This document shows positions 1 to 5,398 of a stretch of DNA of 9,821 bases, in pieces. This DNA comes from Bacillota bacterium (GTDB lineage Bacteria > Bacillota > Clostridia > Peptostreptococcales > Anaerovoracaceae). Location: the NCBI GenBank assembly GCA_017621195.1, contig JAGATO010000124.1:1-9821 (forward strand). The letters are read 5' to 3'. The notes under the pieces are model-generated. The model had not been told where the DNA came from. It made no database searches and saw only the letters and a program-made list of their open reading frames with translations. Numbering within the stretch: position 1 is the first letter of the stretch; each line of letters opens with the position of its first letter. Made by a program: the position numbers and the translations under genes.

Positions 1-26
1 AACTGTTTCATAGAAATAACTGCCAT
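1..26 (-). CDS. rpsB: 30S ribosomal protein S2, N-terminal fragment
   Basis: Only the first eight codons lie in the window, reading MAVISMKQ, and the gene runs off the left edge. This is the characteristic start of bacterial ribosomal protein S2, which binds the 30S head-body junction late in assembly. A perfect AGGAGG at 34-39 sits 7 bases before the ATG, as expected for a highly expressed ribosomal gene. In most Bacillota rpsB heads an rpsB-tsf operon (elongation factor Ts), but what follows here cannot be seen. The identification rests on a very short but distinctive stretch plus the strong ribosome binding site. Confidence 0.85.
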
Positions 27-148
27 TTTCTTACCTCCTGGTTTTTACCCTCCACCCGGATGAATGTCAAATTTACAACCCTTTCGGGCACCAGAATCAA
101 TCAATCGGGTGTGTTTTCTTCTACGATGTGGCCAATTTGCGCACATCC
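27..148 (-). promoter_or_regulatory. Structured 5' leader of rpsB
   Basis: The predicted transcript starts near 148 and has a leader of about 120 bases. It opens with a hairpin (arms 142-147 and 125-130, GATGTG paired with CACATC, two more inner pairs after a bulged C, loop AAATTG). Further down is a small CCC-GAAA-GGG hairpin with a GNRA tetraloop (79-88). Ribosomal protein leaders often carry autoregulatory structures, but I do not recognise a named motif here, so a regulatory role is inference. Confidence 0.4.
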
Positions 149-154
149 TTATCA

Positions 155-183
155 ATAATACTACAGTTCAAAGCTCAAAGCAA
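155..183 (-). promoter_or_regulatory. Predicted sigma-A promoter of rpsB
   Basis: The minus strand shows TTGCTT (178-183), a 17-base spacer and TATTAT (155-160). The predicted start is near 148, about 120 bases before the rpsB ATG. The -35 overlaps the last codons of the upstream LytTR gene. This is the best-placed promoter in the gap. Confidence 0.5.
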
Positions 184-671
184 GAAAAAGTTTTGGGAAA
201 TCGCAGTTTTTCAATGTTTTTTTGCTCCTGAAACTCCTCGTATCGCCATCTGACCTCCCGACGCCGGCGCTGACTCACGGGAACGAAGGATCCGTCCTTC
301 ATGCGAAATCCCCCCTCTTCCAGTGTAACCACTTTTTCCAGATTTACCGCATAACTTTTATGACAGCGGCAAAACCGGTCCGCCAGCTGTTCCATAGCTT
401 CTTCCATGCTGCCGTAAAAGCTGACGTGTCCTCCTCCCTCCAGAGCCACGATCATCTTTCTCAGCTGCTTTTCCAGATACACAATCCGGTCCGCCGACAG
501 GTGGCGCTCTCTGTTTCCCTTGCGAAACGACAGAACTTCCGATCGGTCCGCAGGAAAGAAACCACCCTCCCGCGGAACGTATTCCCTGGCTCCCAAATCC
601 TCCTTCAGCTGATTTTCCAACAGCTTCATCTTCGTTTCTCCATCGTTTCCGATGATTACAAATCCCTTCAT
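168..671 (-). CDS. Stand-alone LytTR-family DNA-binding regulator
   Basis: The 167-residue protein contains a LytTR DNA-binding domain at about residues 57-147, recognisable from the run IVYLEKQLRKMIVALEG, then FYGSMEEAMEQL, CHKSYAVN and the closing VPVSQRRRREVRWRYEEF. LytTR domains bind imperfect direct repeats and usually form the C-terminal half of response regulators such as AgrA. Here the N-terminal 55 residues are too short for a receiver domain, show no phosphoacceptor layout and no membrane segment. The input is therefore unknown; it may act constitutively or through a partner. The ATG at 671 has a GGGGGAGG ribosome binding site at good spacing. It lies downstream of the amino-acid importer genes but is separated from them by a terminator hairpin. 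Domain assignment is firm; its targets are unknown. Confidence 0.85.
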   Translation of the reverse strand: MKGFVIIGNDGETKMKLLENQLKEDLGAREYVPREGGFFPADRSEVLSFRKGNRERHLSADRIVYLEKQLRKMIVALEGGGHVSFYGSMEEAMEQLADRFCRCHKSYAVNLEKVVTLEEGGFRMKDGSFVPVSQRRRREVRWRYEEFQEQKNIEKLRFPKTFSCFEL

Positions 672-710
672 ACAGCGCCTCCCCCTTCCACAAAAACCGC
701 CTGACCCAAC

Positions 711-738
711 AAAAAAAGAAGCCGTACTTGACGACTTC
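711..738 (-). terminator. Intrinsic terminator after the importer operon
   Basis: On the minus strand GAAGTCG (732-738) pairs with CGGCTTC (718-724), 7 pairs with one T-G wobble, around a 7-base loop. Seven T follow (711-717). It lies between the ATPase gene and the LytTR gene. It also falls just inside the predicted transcript of the LytTR promoter at 749-777, so it may limit that transcript too. Confidence 0.75.
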
Positions 739-748
739 TTGTATTTTT

Positions 749-777
749 AGCATACCAGATTCTTCCGGAAAATGCAA
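749..777 (-). promoter_or_regulatory. Possible extended -10 promoter for the LytTR gene
   Basis: The minus strand has TTGCAT (772-777), a 17-base spacer ending in TGG, and TATGCT (749-754). That gives a TGn extended -10 with moderate hexamers. The predicted start near 742 lies before the terminator hairpin at 711-738, so transcripts would begin about 4 bases before a terminator. It could drive the regulator with built-in attenuation, or be a chance match. Confidence 0.4.
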
Positions 778-780
778 GCT

Positions 781-1542
781 CTATTTCTTGTTCAAAAGGC
801 TGAGGAACGCCTGAATTCGGCTGTGAGCCTCCTGGGCAAAGATCTTCTCCGGCGTATCGAAGGCCAGAACCGATCCGTGATCCAGGAACATGACCTTGTC
901 GGAAATCTCCCGGGCAAAGGTCATTTCGTGGGTGACGATCACCATGGTCATGTGCTGCCGCGCCAAATCCCGAATGATCTCCAGGACTTCCCCGATCAGC
1001 TCCGGATCCAGCGCCGATGTAGGTTCATCGAAGAACAGGATCTTGGGCGACATGGCCAGGGCGCGGGCGATGGCAACCCGCTGCTGCTGCCCGCCGGACA
1101 GCTGGCAGGGATAAGCGCTTTCCTTCTCCGACAGCTTCATGCGACTCAGAAGCTCCCGGGCAACGGCCTCCGCCTCTTCCTTCTTCCGCCCCAGAACGCG
1201 AATCTGCGCGTCGGTCAGGTTCCGCAGCACGGACCAGTGGGGAAACAGCTGAAAGTTCTGAAAGACCAGACCCACGTCCAGCATGATCTGACGCAGCTGG
1301 TTCTTGTCGCTGTAGACGGCCGTTCCGTTCCGGTCCTCCGTCATGGTGCGTCCGCAGATGGAAATGCTCCCGGAATCGGCGGTTTCCAGCTGGGTCATAC
1401 ACCGCAGCAGCGTGGATTTGCCCGAACCGGAGGGCCCGATGATGGACACCACCTGCCCCTCTTCCACCACCAGATCCACGCCCTTCAGTACGTGGGTCTC
1501 GCCGAAGGATTTATGAATATTGTTCGCTTCCAGTAAATACAT
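781..1542 (-). CDS. Polar amino-acid ABC transporter ATP-binding protein (GlnQ/HisP family)
   Basis: The 253-residue protein is the cytoplasmic ATPase that powers amino-acid import. All motifs are present: Walker A GPSGSGKST (36-44), Q-loop Q95 in FQNFQLFPH, signature LSGGQQQR (148-155), Walker B ILFFDEP (168-174), D-loop SALDP and the switch histidine H205. Length is typical of the GlnQ/HisP/TcyN group. The ATG at 1542 has AGGAGG 7 bases upstream; that ribosome binding site overlaps the stop codon region of the permease gene, with a 12-base gap, indicating co-transcription and likely translational coupling. It is the last gene of the importer operon and is followed by a terminator. Substrate specificity cannot be read from the ATPase. 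Confidence 0.95.
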   Translation of the reverse strand: MYLLEANNIHKSFGETHVLKGVDLVVEEGQVVSIIGPSGSGKSTLLRCMTQLETADSGSISICGRTMTEDRNGTAVYSDKNQLRQIMLDVGLVFQNFQLFPHWSVLRNLTDAQIRVLGRKKEEAEAVARELLSRMKLSEKESAYPCQLSGGQQQRVAIARALAMSPKILFFDEPTSALDPELIGEVLEIIRDLARQHMTMVIVTHEMTFAREISDKVMFLDHGSVLAFDTPEKIFAQEAHSRIQAFLSLLNKK

Positions 1543-1554
1543 TCTCCATCCTCC

Positions 1555-2232
1555 TTACGAATAGTAGTTCAGCTTCTGCTCCGCCCGATGGAATCCTGCT
1601 TCCACGATGGCGCTCATGACCAGATAGATCACCGCGGCAACCACCAGAGGCACGACGGAAACCATGCTGCCGGAAGTCTTCTTCGCCACGTCGAAGAGCT
1701 GGGGCTGAGCGATGACGTTGGCCAGAGCCGTGTCCTTGACCAGCACCAGAAATTCGCTGCCGATGGGCGGCAAAACCCGCTTCACCACCTGAGGCAGTAC
1801 GATGTGGAAAAACGTCTGGGACCGGGTGTATCCCAGAACCTGACCGGCCTCGTACTGACCGCGGGGAATGGAATTGATCCCGGCGCGGAAGATTTCGCCG
1901 AAGTAGGCGGCGTAGTTGATGACGAAGGCCAGAATGCAGGCGAAAAACCGGTTCATGCCGATCCCGAACATATAGAAGGGACCGTACATGACGAACATCA
2001 GCTGCAGCATCAGCGGCGTTCCCCGCATGACCAGCTGGTAAAAGCGTGTCACGGCGGCGACCGGTTTCAGCGAGGATTCCCGCAGCACAGCCACCACGAT
2101 GCCCAGCGGTACGGAAAAGACCGCCGTATAGAGGAAGATCTCCAGCGCCTGCCAGGTTCCCTCGATCATCTGGTTCATTAAATTGCTGAATGTTTCCGGC
2201 GTCATCCGGATCATGTCAAAGAAAAAATCCAT
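1555..2232 (-). CDS. Polar amino-acid ABC transporter permease (HisM/GlnP family)
   Basis: This 225-residue membrane protein forms the translocation channel of the importer. Hydrophobic segments lie near residues 29-50, 72-92, 95-112 and 191-213. The RGTP motif (70-73) and the EAA loop are typical of the family; the loop runs YFGEIFRAGINSIPRG onward with the conserved G at 134, and contacts the ATPase. I start at the ATG at 2232 because AGGAG lies at 2242-2246, 9 bases upstream. A longer reading from TTG at 2253 would put this ribosome binding site inside the gene. One subunit of this type would act as a homodimer unless a second permease is encoded elsewhere. Upstream, a strong hairpin separates it from the binding-protein gene. 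Confidence 0.93.
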   Translation of the reverse strand: MDFFFDMIRMTPETFSNLMNQMIEGTWQALEIFLYTAVFSVPLGIVVAVLRESSLKPVAAVTRFYQLVMRGTPLMLQLMFVMYGPFYMFGIGMNRFFACILAFVINYAAYFGEIFRAGINSIPRGQYEAGQVLGYTRSQTFFHIVLPQVVKRVLPPIGSEFLVLVKDTALANVIAQPQLFDVAKKTSGSMVSVVPLVVAAVIYLVMSAIVEAGFHRAEQKLNYYS

Positions 2233-2271
2233 GCGTTCTGTCTCCTGTGGCAAGTTTTTCCCGGCGTGAAA

Positions 2272-2297
2272 GGCTCCCCGCCCAACAGCGGGGAGCC
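2272..2297 (-). promoter_or_regulatory. Intercistronic hairpin between binding-protein and permease genes
   Basis: A perfect 10-pair stem, GGCTCCCCGC with GCGGGGAGCC, closes a 6-base loop. On the minus strand only three T follow, so it is a poor terminator. In binding-protein operons such stems commonly stabilise the upstream message or partly terminate, giving an excess of binding protein. That role is inferred here. Confidence 0.65.
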
Positions 2298-2344
2298 GCA
2301 GCTTCTCTGTGTATCGTCTTGTTCTATCTTCGTCAGACGGTGGA

Positions 2345-3181
2345 TTATTCCACGATAGTGGTGTCGGAACCGAACCACTTGGTCGCGATTTCCGCCAGCT
2401 TGCCGTTAGCCTTCAGCTCGCGCAGTGCGCCGTTGACCGCTTCGGTCAGAGCCACGTCATCCTTGCGGAAGCCGATGGCGTAATTTTCAGCGTACAGGAA
2501 ATCGTTCAGAACCACCATGTTCTTACCGGAAGTGGCGATCAGGTAGTTGGCAACCACGTCGTCGATGAGAACGGCGTCAGATGCGCCGGTTTCCAGATCC
2601 ATCAGCGCGGTCAGGTTGTCGGCGAAGCCGTTGACGCTGGCAACAGCGTTCTTCAGGTCGGCACCTTCAGGAGCATCCAGGGCTTCTTCCGCCGTGGAAC
2701 CGGTCTGTACTGCCAGATTCTTTCCGGCCATGTCGCCTACGGTGGCAATACCGCTGTCGGGCAGAACTACCAGAGCCATATGGTTATCCAGATAGGGGAT
2801 GGACAGGCTCATGGCCTCTTCCCTCTCCGGAGAAACGGACATACCGTTCCAGATGCAGTCGATGTTTCCGGTGTTCAGTTCCATTTCCTTGGAGTTCCAG
2901 TCGATGGGCTGCAGCTTCAGTTCTACGCCCAGGATGGCGCAGACTTCTCTGGCTACATCGATGTCGAAGCCGACGATCTCGCCGTTTTCGTCCTTAAAAC
3001 CCATGGGCAGGAAGCTGTCGTCCAGACCCAGGATCAGTTCGCCCTTTTCCTGGATGGCTTCCAGCGAAGTATCGGCAGCGGTATCGCCTTCCGGCTCTTC
3101 ATTTCCATCACCGCCGCAGGCAGCGGCAAATACGCTGAACAGCATGATCAATGCCAGTAATAAACAAAGTCTCTTTTTCAT
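2345..3181 (-). CDS. Polar amino-acid ABC transporter substrate-binding lipoprotein
   Basis: The 278-residue protein has a lipoprotein signal (MKKR, a hydrophobic stretch, then AAAC with the lipidated Cys at 22) and an acidic linker, so it should be anchored outside the membrane. The mature part is a family 3 solute-binding fold: GFKDENGEIVGFDIDVAREV (61-80), WNGMSVSPER with the carboxylate-binding Arg at 120, SIPY (127-130), and DAVLID (202-207) with the Asp that normally contacts the ligand amino group. These mark a polar amino-acid binder of the GlnH/HisJ/TcyA type; the exact ligand is not predictable. I start at the ATG at 3181, with AAAGGAG (3190-3196) 8 bases upstream. A reading extended upstream from 3250 would span the promoter and operator and spoil the signal peptide. 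Confidence 0.93.
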   Translation of the reverse strand: MKKRLCLLLALIMLFSVFAAACGGDGNEEPEGDTAADTSLEAIQEKGELILGLDDSFLPMGFKDENGEIVGFDIDVAREVCAILGVELKLQPIDWNSKEMELNTGNIDCIWNGMSVSPEREEAMSLSIPYLDNHMALVVLPDSGIATVGDMAGKNLAVQTGSTAEEALDAPEGADLKNAVASVNGFADNLTALMDLETGASDAVLIDDVVANYLIATSGKNMVVLNDFLYAENYAIGFRKDDVALTEAVNGALRELKANGKLAEIATKWFGSDTTIVE

Positions 3182-3206
3182 TTTCTCTTCTCCTTTGATC
3201 GAAAAA

Positions 3207-3234
3207 ACTGCATAGCCCTGCTGGACTATGCAGT
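3207..3234 (-). promoter_or_regulatory. Perfect inverted repeat over the importer transcription start; candidate operator
   Basis: ACTGCATAG (3207-3215) and CTATGCAGT (3226-3234) form a perfect 9-base inverted repeat. The 10-base centre can extend pairing to 12 pairs with an AGCA loop on the minus strand, and a T-run follows (3202-3206). It resembles a terminator, but the predicted transcription start (near 3229) falls inside the upstream arm. The RNA would then contain only part of the stem, which favours a DNA operator. The regulator is unknown. Confidence 0.5.
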
Positions 3235-3235
3235 C

Positions 3236-3264
3236 ATTATACTTTACCACAATAAAATTGTAAA
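3236..3264 (-). promoter_or_regulatory. Strong sigma-A promoter of the amino-acid importer operon
   Basis: The minus strand has TTTACA (3259-3264), a 17-base spacer and a consensus TATAAT (3236-3241). The spacer is AT-rich. The start is expected near 3229, giving a leader of under 50 bases before the binding-protein ATG. Inverted repeats flank the promoter on both sides. Confidence 0.85.
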
Positions 3265-3286
3265 GCAGTAATGCAAAAAAACTGCT
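3264..3286. repeat. Inverted repeat upstream of the importer -35
   Basis: AGCAGT (3264-3269) and ACTGCT (3281-3286) are a 6-base inverted repeat around 11 bases, ending at the -35 hexamer. The ACTGC half is shared with the repeat at 3207-3234, so both may be sites for one regulator. Confidence 0.4.
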
Positions 3287-3308
3287 ATTTTTTTGTAAAG
3301 GAGCCGTC

Positions 3309-3320
3309 AGAATGCATTCT
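3309..3320. repeat. 12-base perfect palindrome AGAATGCATTCT
   Basis: This palindrome lies about 45 bases upstream of the importer -35, between that promoter and the rpoZ terminator. It shares the TGCAT core found in the other repeats around the promoter. Function unknown; it may be an accessory protein-binding site. Confidence 0.35.
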
Positions 3321-3336
3321 CATGTCATGCCGGACA

Positions 3337-3369
3337 GAAAAAGACCCGAAGGTCACAGCCTTCAGGTCT
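3337..3369 (-). terminator. Intrinsic terminator after rpoZ
   Basis: On the minus strand an 11-pair stem (3359-3369 with 3342-3352, one T-G wobble) closes a 6-base loop and is followed by a run of T. It ends the yicC-gmk-rpoZ transcript before the importer promoter. Confidence 0.85.
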
Positions 3370-3388
3370 CCGTTCTCGTCGTTTTATC

Positions 3389-3697
3389 TTACTGTCCGTC
3401 GGCAGGCGCTTCCGCAGCTTCTTCCACCGCTTCTTCCACAACGGCTTCACCGTCGCAGCTCTCGCAGGCTTCGCAGGCGCAGCAGCTCTCTTCCTCGTCG
3501 CTCTTTTCTTCTCTCGTGTAGCTGATCAGATCTTCCGCGATCTCGTTGGTAGCGATGGTCACCGGCTTGTTGGATTCCACCTTGGTCAGCTTCGGCTTTC
3601 CGTCGATCAGGTCACGGGCTCTCTTGGCCGCCATGATCACCAGGGTGTAGCTGCTGTCCGCTTTGCTCCGCAGAAGATTAATGGATGGATATAACAT
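3389..3697 (-). CDS. rpoZ: DNA-directed RNA polymerase omega subunit with Cys-rich tail
   Basis: The 102-residue protein begins MLYPSINLL and contains the omega core: SYTLVIMAAKRARDL, then KPVTIATNEIAEDLI, at about residues 1-60. Omega clamps the beta-prime subunit during RNA polymerase assembly. The C-terminal 40 residues are unusual: an acidic stretch, then five cysteines at 72, 73, 75, 78 and 81 (CC-x-C-x2-C-x2-C), then an Ala/Glu/Val-rich end. The start at 3697 is set by a GGAGG located in the last codons of gmk; the gmk stop and this ATG are separated by one base, so the two genes are translationally coupled. A terminator follows. The identification is firm; the role of the Cys cluster is unknown. 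Confidence 0.93.
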   Translation of the reverse strand: MLYPSINLLRSKADSSYTLVIMAAKRARDLIDGKPKLTKVESNKPVTIATNEIAEDLISYTREEKSDEEESCCACEACESCDGEAVVEEAVEEAAEAPADGQ

Positions 3698-3698
3698 A

Positions 3699-4307
3699 TT
3701 ACACTTCCTCCTCATATCGTTTCATCAGGTCCTGTACGCCTCGGGATACTCTGGAATGCTCCGCCTTGATGATGGAGACCACCCGGTCTACCGCCTCTTC
3801 CAGATCGTCGTTGACGACACAGTAATCGTATTCTTTCATGCAAGAAATTTCCTTTCGCGTCTCGCTCAACCGTCGTTCCACCGCCTCCGGCGTTTCCGTT
3901 CCCCGTCCGGTCAGCCGTCTGCGCAGCTCCGGAAGGGACGGAGGAAGCAGGAAGATGGCAACACCGTCGGGATACGCCGCTTTCACGTTCAGCGCGCCCT
4001 GGGTGTCGATCTCCAGCAGTACGTCTCTACCCTTGGCAAGCTGTTCCATGACCATCTGCTTGGGCGTTCCGTAAAAATTATCGTAAACCTGAGCGTATTC
4101 GAAGAACCCGTCTGCTTCGATGCGTTCTCTGAACTCGTCCTGAGAGACGAAGTAATAGCTGACGCCGTGAACCTCTCCCTCCCGCGGCTTACGCGTAGTC
4201 ATGGAGACGGACAGATCGATATCCAGCTCTTCCAGAATTCGTTTGCAGACCGTTCCCTTTCCGGCACCGGAAGGACCGGAAATCACAAATAGCAGGCCTT
4301 CTTCCAT
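3699..4307 (-). CDS. gmk: Guanylate kinase
   Basis: Guanylate kinase converts GMP to GDP with ATP in the cytoplasm, and affects (p)ppGpp balance. The 202-residue protein has the P-loop GPSGAGKG (11-18), the GMP-binding TTRKPREGE (37-45) with R39 and R42, FFEYAQVYDNFYGTP (68-82) with E70 and Y79, and EIDTQGA (99-105). Length is normal. Two in-frame ATGs occur, at 4313 and 4307. I choose 4307 because AGGA (4315-4318) lies 7 bases before it and only 1 base before the other. It follows yicC and is coupled to rpoZ, but a good internal promoter lies just upstream. Confidence 0.96.
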   Translation of the reverse strand: MEEGLLFVISGPSGAGKGTVCKRILEELDIDLSVSMTTRKPREGEVHGVSYYFVSQDEFRERIEADGFFEYAQVYDNFYGTPKQMVMEQLAKGRDVLLEIDTQGALNVKAAYPDGVAIFLLPPSLPELRRRLTGRGTETPEAVERRLSETRKEISCMKEYDYCVVNDDLEEAVDRVVSIIKAEHSRVSRGVQDLMKRYEEEV

Positions 4308-4344
4308 AGGCATTTCCTTTCTTTATTCTTCAGTGTATCAATAT

Positions 4345-4373
4345 ATTTTACTTCAATTTGTTCTGTTTTTCAA
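4345..4373 (-). promoter_or_regulatory. Predicted internal promoter for gmk-rpoZ
   Basis: The minus strand has TTGAAA (4368-4373), a 17-base spacer and TAAAAT (4345-4350), in the AT-rich 76-base gap between yicC and gmk. The start is expected near 4338, about 30 bases before the gmk ATG. It would allow gmk-rpoZ expression independent of yicC. Confidence 0.65.
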
Positions 4374-4389
4374 GTCCTGATGATCAGAT

Positions 4390-5274
4390 TTATTCGATAT
4401 TCTGCACCTGTTCCCGGATCTTTTCGATTTCACTCTTGATCTCCAGGACGTAGTTGGTGATGGTGATATCGTTGGCCTTGGATCCGATGGTGTTGGCCTC
4501 CCGGTTCATCTCCTGAACCAGAAAATCCAGCTTCTTTCCGTCGGGCTGAGTGCTCTTGGTGATGATATTTTCCAGCTGGACGATGTGGCTGTTCAGGCGC
4601 ACCAGTTCTTCCGTCACATTGCACTTATCGGCAAAGATGGCAGCTTCCACCAGAATACGATCCTCCGGAATCTCCACCGCGTTCCCCAAAAGATCCTGAA
4701 TCCGTTCCTTCAGACGACTGGAATACTCGGAAACCACGGCGGGAGAACGCAGTTCGATCTCCTTTACCATATCACGGATCAGACCGCCTCTGTGGATGAT
4801 GTCCTCCGCCAGCTTGGCTCCTTCCACGATGCGCATTTCGTTCAGCCGCTCTGCCGCCTGGGCCACCGGAACGGACAGGCTCTTGAGAATTTCCTCTTCG
4901 TCCTCCACGTCGGGAACGGCCTTCAGCACGTCCGGCATGGACGCCAGCATCTGCAGCGTAATGTCGCCGCTGACCTCAAACATTCCTTTCAATTCCTTCA
5001 GATTGTCGTAATACTGTCGGGCCGCCATGGTGTTCAGCTTTACCGTGGTATCGTCTTCCGTGATGTTTTCCACCAGAATGGACACGTCGATCTTTCCGCG
5101 GCGAGCCACTCCCTTGACGATGGCCTTCATCTTTTCCTCAGCAAAGGAATAGCGCCGGGGCATCTTCATGGTGATGTCACTGTAGCGGTGGTTTACCGCT
5201 TTCATCTCTACGATTATGTTGCGTTTTCCGTCGTTGTATTCGGCTCTTCCGAAGCCGGTCATGCTTTTTACCAT
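4390..5274 (-). CDS. yicC: YicC/YloC-family endoribonuclease
   Basis: The 294-residue protein has both family blocks. The N-terminal one starts MVKSMTGFGRAE with IIVEMKAVNHRYSDI and PRRYSFAE. The C-terminal DUF1732-type block has EDRILVEAAIFADKCNV (204-220) and FLVQEMNREANTIGSKAND (251-269). E. coli YicC and B. subtilis YloC are reported as endoribonucleases of a distinct fold; this protein is full length. The ATG at 5274 has AGAGGAG 6 bases upstream. It heads the yicC-gmk-rpoZ group and is divergent from rqcH. In B. subtilis remA lies between yloC and gmk, but here there is no gene in that gap. Confidence 0.93.
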   Translation of the reverse strand: MVKSMTGFGRAEYNDGKRNIIVEMKAVNHRYSDITMKMPRRYSFAEEKMKAIVKGVARRGKIDVSILVENITEDDTTVKLNTMAARQYYDNLKELKGMFEVSGDITLQMLASMPDVLKAVPDVEDEEEILKSLSVPVAQAAERLNEMRIVEGAKLAEDIIHRGGLIRDMVKEIELRSPAVVSEYSSRLKERIQDLLGNAVEIPEDRILVEAAIFADKCNVTEELVRLNSHIVQLENIITKSTQPDGKKLDFLVQEMNREANTIGSKANDITITNYVLEIKSEIEKIREQVQNIE

Positions 5275-5290
5275 AGTTTTCTCCTCTCTT

Positions 5291-5308
5291 CATCGGTACC
5301 ACCCGATG
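5291..5308. repeat. Hairpin-forming inverted repeat in the yicC leader
   Basis: CATCGG (5291-5296) and CCGATG (5303-5308) flank a 6-base centre. It lies in the short yicC leader directly before the ribosome binding site. The minus-strand sequence across it contains GGGTGGTACCG, which resembles the core of a T-box antiterminator, but no other T-box element is present. Confidence 0.5.
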
Positions 5309-5318
5309 GGGTCTACCT

Positions 5319-5347
5319 TTTTTCATCCATTTGTGATACCATATAAT
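5319..5347 (+). promoter_or_regulatory. Possible promoter of rqcH
   Basis: A consensus TATAAT lies at 5342-5347, about 50 bases before the rqcH ATG. The -35 at 17 bases (TTTTTC, 5319-5324) is poor. The -10 is the main support. Confidence 0.45.
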
Positions 5348-5376
5348 ATTGTAATTTGTTTCTTGTAAAAACACAA
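5348..5376 (-). promoter_or_regulatory. Possible promoter of yicC-gmk-rpoZ
   Basis: The minus strand has TTGTGT (5371-5376), a 17-base spacer and TACAAT (5348-5353). Its -10 abuts the rqcH -10 on the other strand, so the two promoters would compete for polymerase. Confidence 0.5.
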
Positions 5377-5398
5377 GGACATTCCAAAGGAGTTTTTC

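Noticed and set aside
42..70. TTGACA with 17-base spacer and TAAAAA on the minus strand before rpsB
   Set aside because: The -10 is poor and the start would fall inside the rpsB ribosome binding site; the promoter at 155-183 fits better.
163..173. ACAGTTCAAAG, similar to an AgrA-type LytTR half-site
   Set aside because: Only a single half-site, no second copy at the proper spacing, and it overlaps the end of the coding frame.
772..1536. Long open frame on the plus strand opposite the importer ATPase gene
   Set aside because: It is the antisense of a gene with all ABC motifs, encodes a His/Gln-rich low-complexity-like product, and has no ribosome binding site or recognisable domain.
2233..2253. 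Upstream TTG start for the permease
   Set aside because: The AGGAG ribosome binding site would be inside the gene; the ATG at 2232 has proper spacing.
2309..3160. Long plus-strand frame opposite the binding-protein gene
   Set aside because: Antisense shadow of a clear lipoprotein gene; no recognisable family and no start signals.
3207..3234. Reading the importer palindrome as an arginine (ARG-box) operator
   Set aside because: ARG boxes have TGAAT-type halves separated by about four A/T bases; here the TGCAT halves are much farther apart and the centre is GC-rich.
4585..5346. Plus-strand frame opposite yicC
   Set aside because: Overlaps a full-length YicC gene and its promoter region; composition is typical of a shadow frame.
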